Below, piece by piece: positions 52,050 through 63,040 of a stretch of DNA of 64,000 nt (position 1 is its first letter; each line of letters opens with the position of its first letter). The translations under genes were made by a program, and so were the position numbers. The stretch comes from Nemophila menziesii (taxonomy: Eukaryota > Streptophyta > Magnoliopsida > Boraginales > Hydrophyllaceae): positions 6,555,441-6,619,440 of the forward strand of contig JARWIR010000016.1 of NCBI GenBank assembly GCA_029959085.1, written 5' to 3'. A model generated the notes under the pieces. The model saw only the letters and a program-made list of their open reading frames with translations. It was not told where the DNA came from and made no database searches.

Positions 52050-54930
52050 TTGGTAGTTTTGGACTTCGGAAGCTAATGGTACATAAGGTAAGGAGGAATT
52101 GGGATGTAGACGGATCCGCAGTCGAGTGAAGCTATTTAGGTTTGTAGGATTAACTGATTCAATTCCATGCCAGAATTTGTTACACGTCGTCTGGAACTGT
52201 TAGGAGATTGGCACACCTCTAACAGTCCAGGCCCTAGTTGATATCTATTCTATATATCGACCACATGTACTTTCTTGTTTGAAACTAAAATACCATCTCT
52301 ACTCTTATTAAATTGTTGAGCAATATTAAAATAAGGCTAATTACCACAGTTGAGCCTAAGGGGTTGAGTGGGGGATCTGGCTTTGTTAGTACTAATAAGA
52401 ACCTTATTAAAGTTATTGATAAATATGACTACTATATACACTACAAAATTAAGAATTTTAGTGTAGAAATTTACCAAACAACATATGTGTATGGGTCCCC
52501 TTTTGATAATGGAAAAAGTACAAGTCCTGAAAAATTTAGTAAGTGTGCCCCGTCAAAGACATGGTCTGGAACCTTATTGAAGATTTCAACAATATCAGGT
52601 ATATATAAAAGAAAATGGGGGGGGGGTGATAAAAAAATATAAGAATACTATGAAATGCTTAATGGTTTTAATGAATACCAACAAATGAAGTAACTCATTA
52701 ATAAAGGATGCACCTTCTCTTGGTCCAACAGAAGAAAGGGTACAAGTATTATTATAATTATTTTTGATAGATGTCTATGTAATGAAAATTGGATTAAGAT
52801 TTACCCAAATGCTTGGGTGACTTTGTTGCCAACACTTGGTTTAGATCATTGTCCTCAGTTATTATGCTTTGGTGAAATCCATACTATTAAACACAGAAGA
52901 TTTTAATTTGAAAACTCCTGGACCGAGGAAAAAAAATCTTTTGAGATAATTAAAAATGTGTGCGACTCTAGGAGAACCCTATACAATATTACCAAAAATA
53001 TATATTAACTTGTAATGTTAATATGTGTAGGTGGCTTTAACAACTTGGAGAAAAGGAAAAATCCATAATAGTAGAAAAAAGATTGATACACTAATGGAAA
53101 ACTTAAAGAGATTACTATTAGTACTATCTTGCTGAGAATAGTAAGATAAGTATAATAGTATTGTAAAATAAATTGAAATAATATGGAAAATCGAGGAAGA
53201 ATTTTGGGCCACTAGGTCCAGAAATAAATGGTTAAAAAAGGGAGATAGGAACACAACCTATTTCCAAGCTACAACTAAAGAAAGAAGAAATGTTAATAAG
53301 ATGACCAGAATCCTTGTCGGAGATGGGATTTAGCTAAAAAGAGTAATGATATATATAATAATAATTATATTATAGTTAGTTATTTCAATTACATCTACAA
53401 AAGTGTAGGTATAGGGACTTTACTTCAATACATGATATTGTTGAGCTTATGAATACTGAGAATATGAATAAGTCATTATTAAACCCAATTGAAATAATTG
53501 AAATTGAAAATGCTATTAAAGAGATAGCGGCAAATAAGTCCTCTGGGCCTGATGGTTACTCGAGGTTCTTTTATAAACATTATTGTAGTATTATCAAAGT
53601 GGATGTTATTAAAGTTATTAACAACTTTTGGTATAATAATGGAAGTCTTGAGTATTTAAATCACACATTCCTCTCTCTTATACCAAAATTTGATAAACCT
53701 GGTACCATAAAACATTTTTTTGGTACATGGGTGATCCGGGATTGCTTGAACGCACCACGACTAATCCCACGAGGATATACACGCCTCCCCATGTATATTC
53801 CCAGGTAAATCAGAACTAGGTTACCCATGTTCAGGGAGGGGTTTAGACCCATAATTGTTTCAAATTTCATATATAAAATTACATCTAGAATTCATGTGAA
53901 TAGACTTCGACCCCTTATGAAATATATAATAGAAGAGAATCAATTAGCTTTTGTCCCTAGCGGACATATACAAGAAAACTCTATGATTGCCCGTGAAATA
54001 TGTAATTTCTTAAAAGAAAAAAAAATACCAAAAGATATAGTATGATTATAAAAGTCGATATCCAAAAGGCATATGAATTTGTGGAATGGAATTTTCTTAA
54101 TTGCCTTATGAAAAAAATGGGTTTGATGAAAAGTGGTGCAAAAAAATTATGAACTATGTATCTTCAGTAACTTATTATGTTTTGCTTAATGGTCAACCAT
54201 ATAAACTTAATAGACCTGAAAGAGGGATTAGACATAGTGGCTACTATACCCGCTCTTGTTTGTTATAGTAACATAGATTTTATCAACATCAATACAGGAA
54301 AAGAGTGGACGCGGGATTACCAGAGGGTATAAAAAATAGCAAAAACTGTCCTAGTATAACTCATTCGTTGTTTGCTGATGAAAATATTTATTTCCTTAAT
54401 GTAAGTTATGAAGAAATAAACATTTTTAGTGACATTATAAATAGATATGCTTACTATAATGGTCATACCCTTAACTTGAATAAATGTGGGGTTAAATTTA
54501 GTACAAACACCCCAGATTATATTCAATATATTATGTTAGATAGACTTAATAGTAAAATTACTAATAATTTGGGTAACTAACTTCGCCTACCCACTGATTG
54601 GGGTAGGTCTAAAGTATGGGACCTAAATTTGTTAGCTAAAAAAACTATGAAAATAATACATAATCAGAAAAACCTTTATTTATCTGAAGCTAGGAAAGAA
54701 ATCCTTATAAAATTTGTAGTACAAAGTATCCTAAATTATTTTATGTGAAGGTATGTGACCTCATCATATCTACTTTCTTATGTAATAATAAGGGGCGGAA
54801 AAGGATACGTTGGGGAAATAAGCCATCCCTGACAAAAAGTAAATTAAATGGTGGCTTAGGCTTTAGAGATTTAAACATTACGAATTTAGCTCTACTTGGT
54901 AAACAAGCTTGGAACCTGATAAATAAAACT
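52050..54930 (+). pseudogene. LINE L1h ORF2: endonuclease and reverse transcriptase
   Basis: Endonuclease pieces: GLSGGSGFVSTNKNL and a VYGSPFDNGKS block (about 52355-52520), then GCTFSWSNRRKGTS (about 52707-52750) and the YPNAWVTLLPTLGLDHCPQL block (to 52865). RT: KSSGPDGYSRFFYKHY (about 53535-53580), then a SINE fragment, then FIYKITSRIHVNRLRPLM (53863-53925), ENQLAFVPSGHIQENSMIAREI and the catalytic region THSLFADENIYFL (about 54357-54395). The usual FADD is FADE here, so RT is dead even without the many stops. Thumb-like region to about 54930 (NKPSLTKSKLNGGLGFRDLN). Confidence 0.85.
53720..53845 (-). mobile_element. Head-less SINE fragment inside L1h RT
   Basis: Minus-strand copy of the 3' part of the SINE at 11381-11627: 'gggtaacctagttct', 'acatggggaggcgtgtatat' and the GGATTAGTCG...GCAAGC-type 3' segment are shared. 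The tRNA-like head is missing. LINE RT sequence resumes on both sides (HF before, FRPII-like after). Target duplications are not clear. Confidence 0.7.
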
Positions 54931-56690
54931 TAGTCTTTACTATATAAAATTCTAAAAGGTAAATAATTTTACGATTGCTCCTTTAGTAAAGCTATAATGG
55001 GAAACTCGCCCTCTTGGGGTTGGAGAAGTTTCTTAGCTAGGAAAGATGTAATGAATAAACATACAAAATAGAAATCGGGAGATGGTCTTGATAAAAATAT
55101 TCATAAGGATATATGGATAATTAATTGTGATGAGGTTATCAAACCTAAAAATGAAAATATTCCAAAGTAAGTGACCTCATGATATTTGGGAGAGAAAATA
55201 GAATATAAGGGCTATTAAATAGAATTGCTTATTGTCCTATTCTAAGAAAATATTAAAGACATTTATACCTATGGTCCCTATTCCTGATAGGATGTTATGA
55301 ACTCTTAATAAAGATGGGGTATTCTTAGTCAAATTATATTATCAATACATTAAAACAAAACAAGAAGAATCTGAGGAAAAGAAAAATGATAAAAACCCAA
55401 TCTCATCTTACTTAGTTGAGACTGAGGTAAGGAAAACGATTTGGAAAATGAAAACACCTTCTAATAAGGTTAGAAATTTTATGGGAAAATCTATAATGAA
55501 CTTACATCCCTCTAATGAAAACTTGTATATGAGACAAGTACTTGATAATAAATGTTGTAACATATGCAAAAATGAAACTGAAAAAATTGATCATATATTT
55601 TTTAATTGGCCATGAGCTAAAGTTGAGTGGCATGCTTCACCTTGAAACCTTAAGACATGCAACCAATACTCTTCTAAGGTAGATTTTTGGATGGATAAAG
55701 TCATTAAGGAGGCCATAAAAGCCTTTGAGAAAGATAGAATTTTAGTGTAGAAAGTCTGTATGATTTCTTGGAAAATATGGAAGATTTGAAATGGTTATAT
55801 CGTTAATGGTACCACCCTTTCCCCTCTGAGTACTCCTCATAAAGCTCTGACTCTGTGGGAAGAACAAGAGTATATAATTTTCCTAAGGATGAAAATAAAT
55901 GTCTAACGGATATTAATGGTTGAAATATGGTGGGAAATATGATTCCTAAGGATGACATCAAATATCCAAAGGAAAAGAATGATGCAGTTTCTGTGGCTAA
56001 TATGAGATATTATATGGAAAAATAGGAAATGGTTTATAAATGGTAAAGTGTGTCCTAAATCTGAAGCAAGAAATGTAAGTACACCCCATGCTTCTAATAT
56101 TTAAAAGAACTTTAGTGCAAACAACTTCGGAGAGTCTAGTAAGAGTAGTAACATTATTAGTAAGTGGTCCCCCCGCCTTATGAATTTTATTAAGATAAAA
56201 TGTGATACTTCATGTAAAAGCCATTATTGTATTACCAGGGATGGAAAAGGTGAAGTAATTAATTGAAAAGCTTGGGAGATTGATGTGGAGAGTGTTATGG
56301 AGGCTGAAACTCTTGGGATCTTGATGACATGTCTTTTGACAAAAGATCTCAAAGACAAACAATGCATCATAGAAAATGATTGCAAGACATTAATGGTCCC
56401 TCTCGCAAACGATCATAGCATAGAAAATCTCAGTAGTTGTAATATGATTCGTAGTATTTATTATATTTACGAATTACGTAACCCCAATTTCTCCTTTGTT
56501 AAGAAATAAAAAATAACTTAGTAGCGGGTTGTGTAACCAAGAACATGCTTATAGGAAAATTTCTTGGGGATTGGATGAATCCTATTTCAACCCAGCTAGC
56601 TAAATTATTAGAAATTGATGATGTCTCTTTCGAGGATTTACTAAATTTGTAATTTTACCTTTATTAATGAAAGCTTTTAGGGGAAAAGGT
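54931..56690 (+). pseudogene. LINE L1h ORF2: zinc-binding and RNase H-like C-terminus
   Basis: Continuation of L1h. 55430-55620 carries TIWKMKTPSNKVRNFMGKSI and CCNICKNETEKIDHIFFNWP, the zinc-binding region after LINE RT. 56190-56510 carries the RNase H-like domain (KIKCDTSC, then VMEAETLGILMTC, then CIIENDCKTLMV). A last phrase (LGDWMNPISTQLAKLL) ends at 56651 (TAA). The 3' end fades near 56690 without a clear poly-A. With its ORF1, L1h is about 6.2 kb, close to full length. Confidence 0.8.
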
Positions 56691-56699
56691 GAAGCAAAT

Positions 56700-57197
56700 C
56701 GAAAATATCCATTTTTTAGGGTTGGCTAAACGCTTATTATTAAAATAATAATAATAAACTATACACTATACAAATAGTCACCTATCTAGACTCGAAAGCT
56801 TAAGGTAGCAACAAAGCCAAGCACAATCAACTATCTCACACTATTACAAGATAAACACCAGCTATCAACCAAGAAGGAATTGTGAGGGAATAAAGAGAAT
56901 AGTATGTAATAAGTACACCACTTAATCTACTATACAACCGCTTCCCGAGAAGATGGATCGCCTCTCATGGAAAGATTATTCCTTGCCCTCTATATGCAAT
57001 AAACAGTAGCTCCAATAGTTATCCTCCAATTCTCACGAGCTTTGAGCTTCTTAAGACACTTTAACGCACTTAATAAAGCACTTTCTAACACATCAAAAAC
57101 GCTTTTCACCTTTCTCATTCTAATATACATTAAACACATAAATAACTTACTAATATACACTACAAACTTGAAACTAAATTAATAAAACACTTTAAAC
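56700..57197 (-). other. Element G 3' region remnant
   Basis: AT-rich sequence downstream of G's post-pol block on the minus strand. It starts with a tract like the one after the block in A and D (a run of T-rich 'gttttatg'-like phrases) and fades near 56700, next to the 3' end of LINE L1h. No ORF or array of dyads is visible. Confidence 0.5.
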
Positions 57198-57233
57198 ATG
57201 GGTTGTCTCCCAAGAGCACTTTTGTTTAATGTC
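57198..57233 (-). promoter_or_regulatory. Conserved post-pol block with GGGAGAC hairpin (G)
   Basis: Minus strand GACATTAAACAAAAG, then TTGGGAGACAACCCAT. It matches the blocks of A, C and D and fixes the orientation and the end of G's coding part. Confidence 0.75.
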
Positions 57234-57254
57234 GTTGAAATTCAACATGTTACC

Positions 57255-57445
57255 TTAAGATTATTCCTTTCTAACACAGCCTCCCTAGCAGCGAGTGAGG
57301 CTATTAACATCAACCAATCAGAATTTGCAACTTTTCTTGGCTTTCACTCCAAACCACCTTCTCAAAAACAAATCCAGTGACCATAAATGGTCCAATCCAA
57401 GAACTCTTGTGCTTGCGTGATGTGTTTGGGGGATAAGGATCTTTC
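57255..57445 (-). pseudogene. Element G integrase C-terminal tail
   Basis: Minus-strand phrases HKSSWIGPFMVTGFVFEKV (about 57410-57350) and VNSLTRC-x-GGC (about 57300-57265) correspond to SSWKGPYVITQI and VNHLTHCWGG in element A. It lies between the CT microsatellite and the post-pol block. No integrase core precedes it. Stops are present. Confidence 0.65.
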
Positions 57446-57470
57446 AGTGTTACCTCTTACCCTACCGTAA

Positions 57471-57762
<292 letters not shown>

Positions 57763-57769
57763 AGCACAT

Positions 57770-58440
57770 CTCTTGGTTACATTCAACTGGGGAGGTGTGG
57801 GTTCCCTTTAAAATTTGGAGGACCTTCAATAGGTAGTTTATTGATTGTCTTTTTCTCCTTCGACCTTAAGATCGCCACAACCATGATTGGCTATTTTTCC
57901 ACATGATTAACGATGTCCAAGCAGAAAAAAAATGATCCTTAGAGATAGAGAGCTTCATCGCCTAGAACACATTGAACTTTTCTTCCTTGTCTTGCACTCA
58001 AGTGATCAATTCGACATTCTCTACATCAATTAAAGTACGTCTCGTGGCTAAGAATGGCCACTCCAAGTTGATTGTCACATTCTTATCTGCGTCCTAGTCA
58101 AGAATAAGGAAATCACATGGAATTATAAATTACCTACCTTGATGAGTACGTCATATATCATTCCGTCTTGGTGGCAGATAGATCTATCTGTCATATGCAA
58201 GACCATGGTAGTAGGCCTCACACTCCAAATCTTCAACATCTCAAACAATGACCTAGGCATGAGATTGATACTCATACCTGAATCGCACAAATATCTCCCG
58301 GTCCACTCTTTACCAATGGATATAGGAATATTGAAACTCCCAAGATATTTTAACTTCGGAGGCAACTTCTTTGACAAATTGCAAAAATCTCTTCCGAAAA
58401 ACCAACCATCTCTCCTTCTAAATATTTTCATTTGTTGGAG
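57770..58440 (-). pseudogene. Element G aspartic protease
   Basis: Minus-strand protease: PPKLKYLGSFNIPISIGKEW, active site YLCDSGMSINLMPRSLFEML (about 58295-58235), then LHMTDRSICHQDGMIYDVLI. Past 58123, in other frames, come decayed matches to the ILDYDADKNV and RPFLA-T blocks and to the linker seen in F and C (to about 57900). The catalytic D-S-G is kept, but stops and frameshifts break the frame. 57770-57900 is the remaining linker next to the microsatellite. Confidence 0.75.
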
Positions 58441-58673
58441 ATCACATCCTTCATAAATTTCAAATATTTCGGCATACTTTGGTTGGCTTCCAAAAATGGT
58501 AGATTGATTTGTAATTTCCTTACCATTTCCATGAACTTCATATATTGTTTGTCAATGTCCTTATTTTGGACACGTGAAGGGAATGGTGGAGGAGGTTGAT
58601 TCTCGTTCATAGCTACCACTTTCTTATTTTGTTCTACCGGTATCTTTGCAGTATTCTCATTAACGATCACTAA
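58428..58673 (-). pseudogene. Element G gag C-terminus / protease lead-in
   Basis: Minus-strand frame of 80 codons with QPPPPFPSRVQNKDIDKQYM and PFLEANQSMPKYLKFMKDVI, the lead-in shared with F and C. It ends at ACTAA (58669-58673), the target duplication of solo LTR H. Gag continues at 60219. Confidence 0.75.
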
Positions 58674-60213
58674 TGTTCAGTCCCCAAGAGTAATAATAAA
58701 TTGGCACGGAAAGAACACTAATTTCCCACAAGCGTATGGGTCGCTGACAAGTAAAAAATTGATGATATTTAAGGTTATCGTCTCCATAGGGACTACCAAG
58801 TTTGAGATAATTGTGTTTTGAATGTAATGTGATGTAAACTTGACAATAAGATAAATAATATATTTGTTGGGTTTTGGATAAAAGGACTAAATTGCAAATT
58901 AAGATAAATATTAGCTAAAAATAAATATAATTAATATACTAAAGAACAAGAAATGGGATGATAAATATGCGTAAGTATTGCAGGTTATCACGTTAATCAA
59001 CTATTAACTCATTATTGGCATAGGGGTGAATTGGGTTGTTCACATTAGCCAGGATTCAACTATCCTTCTAACTCCCGTCAGGGTAGCTTTAAAGGAAACC
59101 TACACACCGTTAATGCTTTTCTAGTGAATTAAGTTTCTTCCATATTGACTACCTCATAGGCAAGACCTCCTGGTTCAATACCTTGCACTAGGCGCTTATA
59201 TACTATGTCTGAATCCGACCCCCCTCCCATGTGTTAGCCAAAAGTCTCACACTATCCAAAACGTGATCGGAGCATGAATAGTTAATAAGGATAATACATA
59301 ACTCAATGGAAAATAATAGAAACCTTAATTCAATTAAACATTCAAATACCTTAAATACTCAATTAACATAGAAATAGTCAATTAGGGTTCATACACATTG
59401 CAAGCCTTACGAATAGGAGGTTACATTCATACTAATAAACTAGAATTTAAATAAAACTAATACTAAAATCATGTTTAAAAGCTAAAAAAATGAAATTAAG
59501 CTAAAGAAAGACGGGAATCAGATGTCGTATGGTTGCATATGGTGGAATTGTGTGAAAACCGTCATCATACTCATCTCTCCTTCTCCATAAGGATTTTCAC
59601 CTTCCCCTATTGAAATATCTAATGGCCTATGATGGATAATGGATCATGGATAAAGAGGCTTATATAATAACCTAAATTTATTTTGGGGCCAAATGGGGCC
59701 ACTTAAGTGAGTTACTAATGGCCCAACCTATTTTTAGGTAGTGATTTCCATGTTCATGTCACAGTGGAAGGAAATGGCATAACTTTCTCGTCTCAAATCC
59801 AAATTGACTTACGTCACATCCACATGACACTGACTTCAATATCTTTTTAAATTAAAAGGAATCAGGTCCAAATTTGTTAGCAATAATTCATGGTGACTGA
59901 AACAATATGACATTGCTATTTCTCTAGCAAACGCTTTAACTTCCCAAAGTGACTTTCAGCTCCAATTACGTCTTGACTTGGGGTTTATCTTGGATTTTTT
60001 ACTTCTCATCATCATCTTAAAACCTTGTGTCAGCAATGTACCTAAAAGCAACACAATTAAGGTACAAAATCTCTATAAATAGTAATATGTCCAAAGCAAT
60101 ATAAAAAAGTGCAACATGCCAAATATTAGGGGAAAATCCATCACTTAGGCCCAATAAAATCCAAAAATAATGTCTCGTGCATAGATTAATCTATCACAAA
60201 AAGAGAGACATCA
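58674..60213 (-). mobile_element. Solo LTR H (minus), TSD ACTAA/ACCAA
   Basis: Complete 1,540-bp minus-strand LTR, starting TGATGTCTCTC at 60213 and ending GGGACTGAACA at 58674. It is flanked by ACTAA (58669-58673) and ACCAA (60214-60218), one base apart. Gag of element G continues on both sides. The inverted copy near its start is decayed (GAGACATTA). Its ending, with a CCATACGCTTGTGGG phrase, is nearer G's LTR than A's. Confidence 0.85.
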
Positions 60214-60218
60214 ACCAA

Positions 60219-61990
60219 CTCAACAGCTTCTTTAACAATTTCTTCTACCTCCTTTGGCTTGGAAGCTAACTCTTTCTCTTTCATAACGGGAAAGGATGGG
60301 GGTAGTTATTTCCAATTCCTTAACGCAATCACCTTAATTTATTAATTTTTTTTGTGTATTCTGGGTGTTTCTATGAATTTGACCCTTTAGCCTCATATTC
60401 AAATGATTAGCGATTGAAGATACCTAATTTTTGAGTAATTTCAGTGCCGCAGAATGCTCATTCATCCTCTAATTATTGCATTTCCACGCTCGTGGTTTGA
60501 CTTTAAATTCTATTGAGACATCATCATGAATGAGTTGTATGTTTGTTGTTGAGCATTAGAGGTACCTTCTTGTGGATATTTTGAAGTGCTTTTTGCGAAA
60601 CACTCTCAGAATAAGCATCTTGTACAGTCTTTTGGCCTCCTTGGAATTGATTATGAGGTCTTGATTGAAAATTATTTCCTTGGCGGCGTAGTTGATAATT
60701 TCCTTAATTGACTGCCCCATTAGGATTCGACCATTGGAATCTGGGATGCTTACTATTAGGTTGCATATAACCTTGATCACCCGCATAGTGGTTATATCGA
60801 TTAGATTTGAACGCCACGAACTCCATAACTAGAACACCCATATGACACTTGTACAATCTTCACTTCTTTCTACCTACTTTGGAATCCCTCTTTCACAACA
60901 TATGTCAATTACTTCACTTGATTCTCCAATGTAGAAAACTTGGCATCCATCGCGGTCTCACTATCAAAACTTAACAGACCTCTTTGTTCTCGTGATGCTA
61001 GCCGACTTCTTTCGGTGTCTATTATTCTCTCTATTGAGTTTGCGGCTTGAATAGGATCCATTGATACAAACCACCACCTCCAAGATTATCAACTCGTAAC
61101 CTTTCACTCTCATCAAGTCCCTTGTCAAACATAGATAGCTACATCAAAGGGGTGTACCCATAAAGAGGGCACCTTGTCAATTGTTGTTGAAATCTTGTCC
61201 ATGTTTCCCCTAGACGTTTGCTAGCTTCTTGTTTAAAGTTTGCAAGCTCTATTTGATCTTTCATCCTCATACTTTGCCAATATAAATGGCCTAAAACCCT
61301 TACTTGAAGTGCATCCCAATATGAGATTGTCTCGGATGGTTGACAGTTTAGCCACTCACTTGCACCCCTGGTCAAAAAGAATTGGAACATGAAATAGTAT
61401 ATTTGTTCACTTGTTACGCCTTGAGTGATGTAGGCATCACAAATTTGCATAAACTTCTGAATAGCCCGTACCTGATATTGGTGAGCAGTTCCACTATAAT
61501 TCCCATAATTCAGGAATTGATTCAACATCCCCATAACAGGCTTAAATCGTGCGTCTTGAATAGTTAGAAGGCAAATCCCCAAAGGTTGAAGTCTAAAAAG
61601 CACTCTCGGCTCATAAATACCTTGAACTTGATTGTTTTGACCGTTTGGTGGATGTCCTCTATTCAAATTCACATTTTGTGGATTGTTGTTTTGCACATCC
61701 CTGGGTTGATTAGCTTCAACTGGTGGATCCACATGATTCACATTAACATTCACACCTTGTGGTGGATCGAGATTGGACTTTTCAACTCGTGTTTTCTTTC
61801 TCTTCTTCATTGGTCCGAAGCAATCTCTCGGGATCCGAGAGCATACACCAAAACCTATTGAGTTGTTGAGAGATAAATACAAAAACATAAAGTAAAACAA
61901 AAAAACACAAGGTAAAACCAAAAACACAAAATAAAACCAAAAACAAATAAACACTTCTATACTAAAACAGAAACACAAAAATATAATAGT
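60219..61990 (-). pseudogene. gag: Element G gag
   Basis: Minus-strand Gag. The likely start is Met at about 61809 (MKKRKKTRVEKSNLDPPQ), followed by an Asn/Pro-rich stretch and the capsid-like domain (FRLQPLGICLLTIQDARF, LNQFLNYGNYSGT, KFMQICDAYITQGVTSEQ, FFLTRGASEWLN, SMRMKDQIELANF) down to about 61139. An open frame extends further upstream to 62146, but that part runs through leader, primer site and LTR and is not gag. From 61138 to 60219 the rest of gag is broken by stops: a Gln/Asn-rich segment near 60780-60600 and an acidic EEIVKEAV phrase near 60235. No clear CCHC knuckle remains. Confidence 0.8.
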
Positions 61991-62007
61991 CCCCGGCACT
62001 GACACCA
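61990..62007 (-). other. Element G primer-binding site (decayed)
   Basis: Minus-strand TGGTGTCAGTGCCGGGGA in the place of TGGCGCCGCTGCCGGGGA. Most changes are C-to-T or G-to-A. It lies six bases from the LTR end at 62014. Confidence 0.7.
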
Positions 62008-62013
62008 AAAATT

Positions 62014-62385
62014 TGTTCGCCCCCCAAACATGACGTAAGAAATTGACACAGTTGAGGGCTTGCTTACCCTCAAGTGTATGGGGTTGTTGACAAGTAATAA
62101 AATATAATAAGTATAAAGAGATTATTGTCTCAACATGGACTATCAAAGTTATTCTTGATGTGTTTCAAAAGTATAGTAGTGTAAAGTTGTAAAGGAATGA
62201 CAAGAAAGTAAATACTATATATGTTTAGGCTTTGATGATTATAAACTAGAGCGATTAATGAAAATAAGAACTAAAATGAAGTGTAGTTAAACTAGATAAA
62301 TGATGGAGAAATAGATGATGAATGGTGCTTGTATTTTCTTAGTAATCCCCATTGCAGTAAATTTAATGTTTATATGTATAAGGGC
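62014..62385 (-). repeat. Element G 5' LTR fragment
   Basis: Minus-strand LTR end ...GGGGGGCGAACA at 62014, containing a CATACACTTGAGGG phrase like those near the ends of B, E and H LTRs and a GGGGATTACT phrase near 62345. It loses similarity near 62385. The start of the LTR is absent. Confidence 0.6.
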
Positions 62386-62389
62386 AAAG

Positions 62390-63040
62390 TGGTAATTTTA
62401 GCATAGTCGATATTTAAAAATCTTCCCAAATCCTTCTAGGGTAAATATGAAGTTATTCTACAGGCCTAGAGACCTCTCTCGAGTGACCCTACATATGCTT
62501 TCAAATGTTCTTAGGGTAAAATCCTTTTGACGAGGTATGCTCTGATTGTTGAAATCCATTCTGGTTTTACTTCAATGATGTGGATCTCTTCTAGTCCTTT
62601 AATTTGGACACTTGGGAAATGTAGTTGCTAGAGATTAGCTACCCTTCGAGGCTTGTTATATATCCTTCTAACGTGTTAGCAGACACGTTTTTCTCCATGA
62701 GAACATGAATTAGTGGTTTTTTTAAAGAGGCTCATAGTTATTTTCCTTGCTTTGGTATGCCACCATGATAGTATTCTTGGACTTTTATATTAATGTGACA
62801 TGTCCTGCCACTAATTGAGAGTCAATGATGACATTTACATTCATATCTCTTTGCTTAATAACTTCTTTTGGGACAATTATTATCCCTTCACACTCGTCCT
62901 TGTTATGTGAGGCTTTGAAGTTGAGATGGATAGCCACTTTATGTATAGTTCTTTATGGGTCGATCAGGATTATACCTTCCCCACTTCCATCGATGTTAGA
63001 TGCACCATCCACATAAATACATCATTTTTTACGAGTTTTG
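62390..63040 (-). pseudogene. Tat-type gypsy second RNase H relic
   Basis: Minus-strand frame from about 63020: YVDGASNIDGSGEGIILIDP, then HLNFKASHNKDECEG and NVNVIIDSQLVAGHV. This matches the extra archaeal-type RNase H found after the usual RNase H in Tat-lineage (Ogre/Retand-like) plant gypsy elements: D-G-A-S-N...G-S-G-x-G, then a N-x-x-A-E-Y-E-like block (here HNKDECE, with the Ala changed) and the D-S-Q-L block. Downstream (62760-62480) is eroded and may include the start of integrase. This is a different lineage from the Athila-like elements. Confidence 0.7.

Noticed and set aside
61864..62146. Hydrophobic N-terminal extension of element G gag frame (possible membrane protein)
   Set aside because: This part runs through the leader, primer site and LTR end, so it is a chance open stretch upstream of the real gag start.
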